Position numbers and translations under genes: made by a program. Below, one piece after another: positions 5,909 through 6,818 of a stretch of DNA of 6,818 nucleotides (positions are counted from its first letter, which is position 1; each line of letters starts with the position of its first letter). This DNA comes from Acidobacteriaceae bacterium (GTDB taxonomy: Bacteria > Acidobacteriota > Terriglobia > Terriglobales > Acidobacteriaceae): assembly GCA_027364815.1 (NCBI GenBank), contig DAHXOQ010000156.1, positions 1 to 6,818 of the forward strand, given 5' to 3'. The notes below the pieces were generated by a model, which ran no database searches, was not told where the DNA came from, and was given only the letters and a program-made list of their open reading frames with translations.

Positions 5909-6818
<910 letters not shown>

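Overview
The window reads as a chromosomal piece of a soil-type Acidobacteriota genome (Terriglobia/Acidobacteriaceae-like). This is inferred from style: two secreted proteins with a carboxypeptidase-regulatory-like domain and a Leu-Pro-Asp/Asn-Ala-Pro motif after the signal peptide, a large beta-lactamase-fold serine hydrolase, moderate GC, and a conserved atpD-atpC pair. No marker gene in the window fixes the species.

Layout, left to right. (1) 1-600, plus strand: the C-terminal part of an alpha/beta hydrolase whose start and nucleophile lie upstream. (2) 708-1814, minus strand: secreted protein A, with a carboxypeptidase-regulatory-like domain and an uncharacterised C-terminal domain. (3) 1966-3870, plus strand, divergent from A: a class C beta-lactamase-family (S12-like) serine hydrolase with a signal peptide, a complete S-x-x-K / Y-x-N / H-x-G motif set and four C-terminal membrane segments. 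(4) About 3891-3923: a strong hairpin usable as a terminator on both strands. (5) 3943-about 5091, minus strand: secreted protein B, a diverged paralogue of A with the same domain order and an identical C-terminal tail. (6) 5334-5367: a 12-bp-stem terminator for the minus-strand ATP synthase genes. (7) 5390-5809 atpC and 5909-6818 atpD (5' end outside the window), minus strand, encoding the epsilon and beta subunits of F1.

How the genes relate. atpD and atpC are one housekeeping transcription unit that reads leftwards and stops at the 5334-5367 hairpin. The 99-bp gap between them holds two oppositely oriented arrays of a 7-bp repeat that can fold on each other. The A - serine hydrolase - B block looks like an accessory envelope cluster: three proteins with export signals, with the paralogues flanking the hydrolase. 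Any functional link between them is inference from position only.

The points most worth a second look are the A/B family with its uncharacterised conserved C-terminal domain, the heptamer arrays inside the atp operon, and a possible 13-codon leader ORF whose stop overlaps the preferred start of B by ATGA. No RNA gene, insertion sequence, CRISPR array or other mobile element was seen. No gene-free stretch exceeds about 300 bases.
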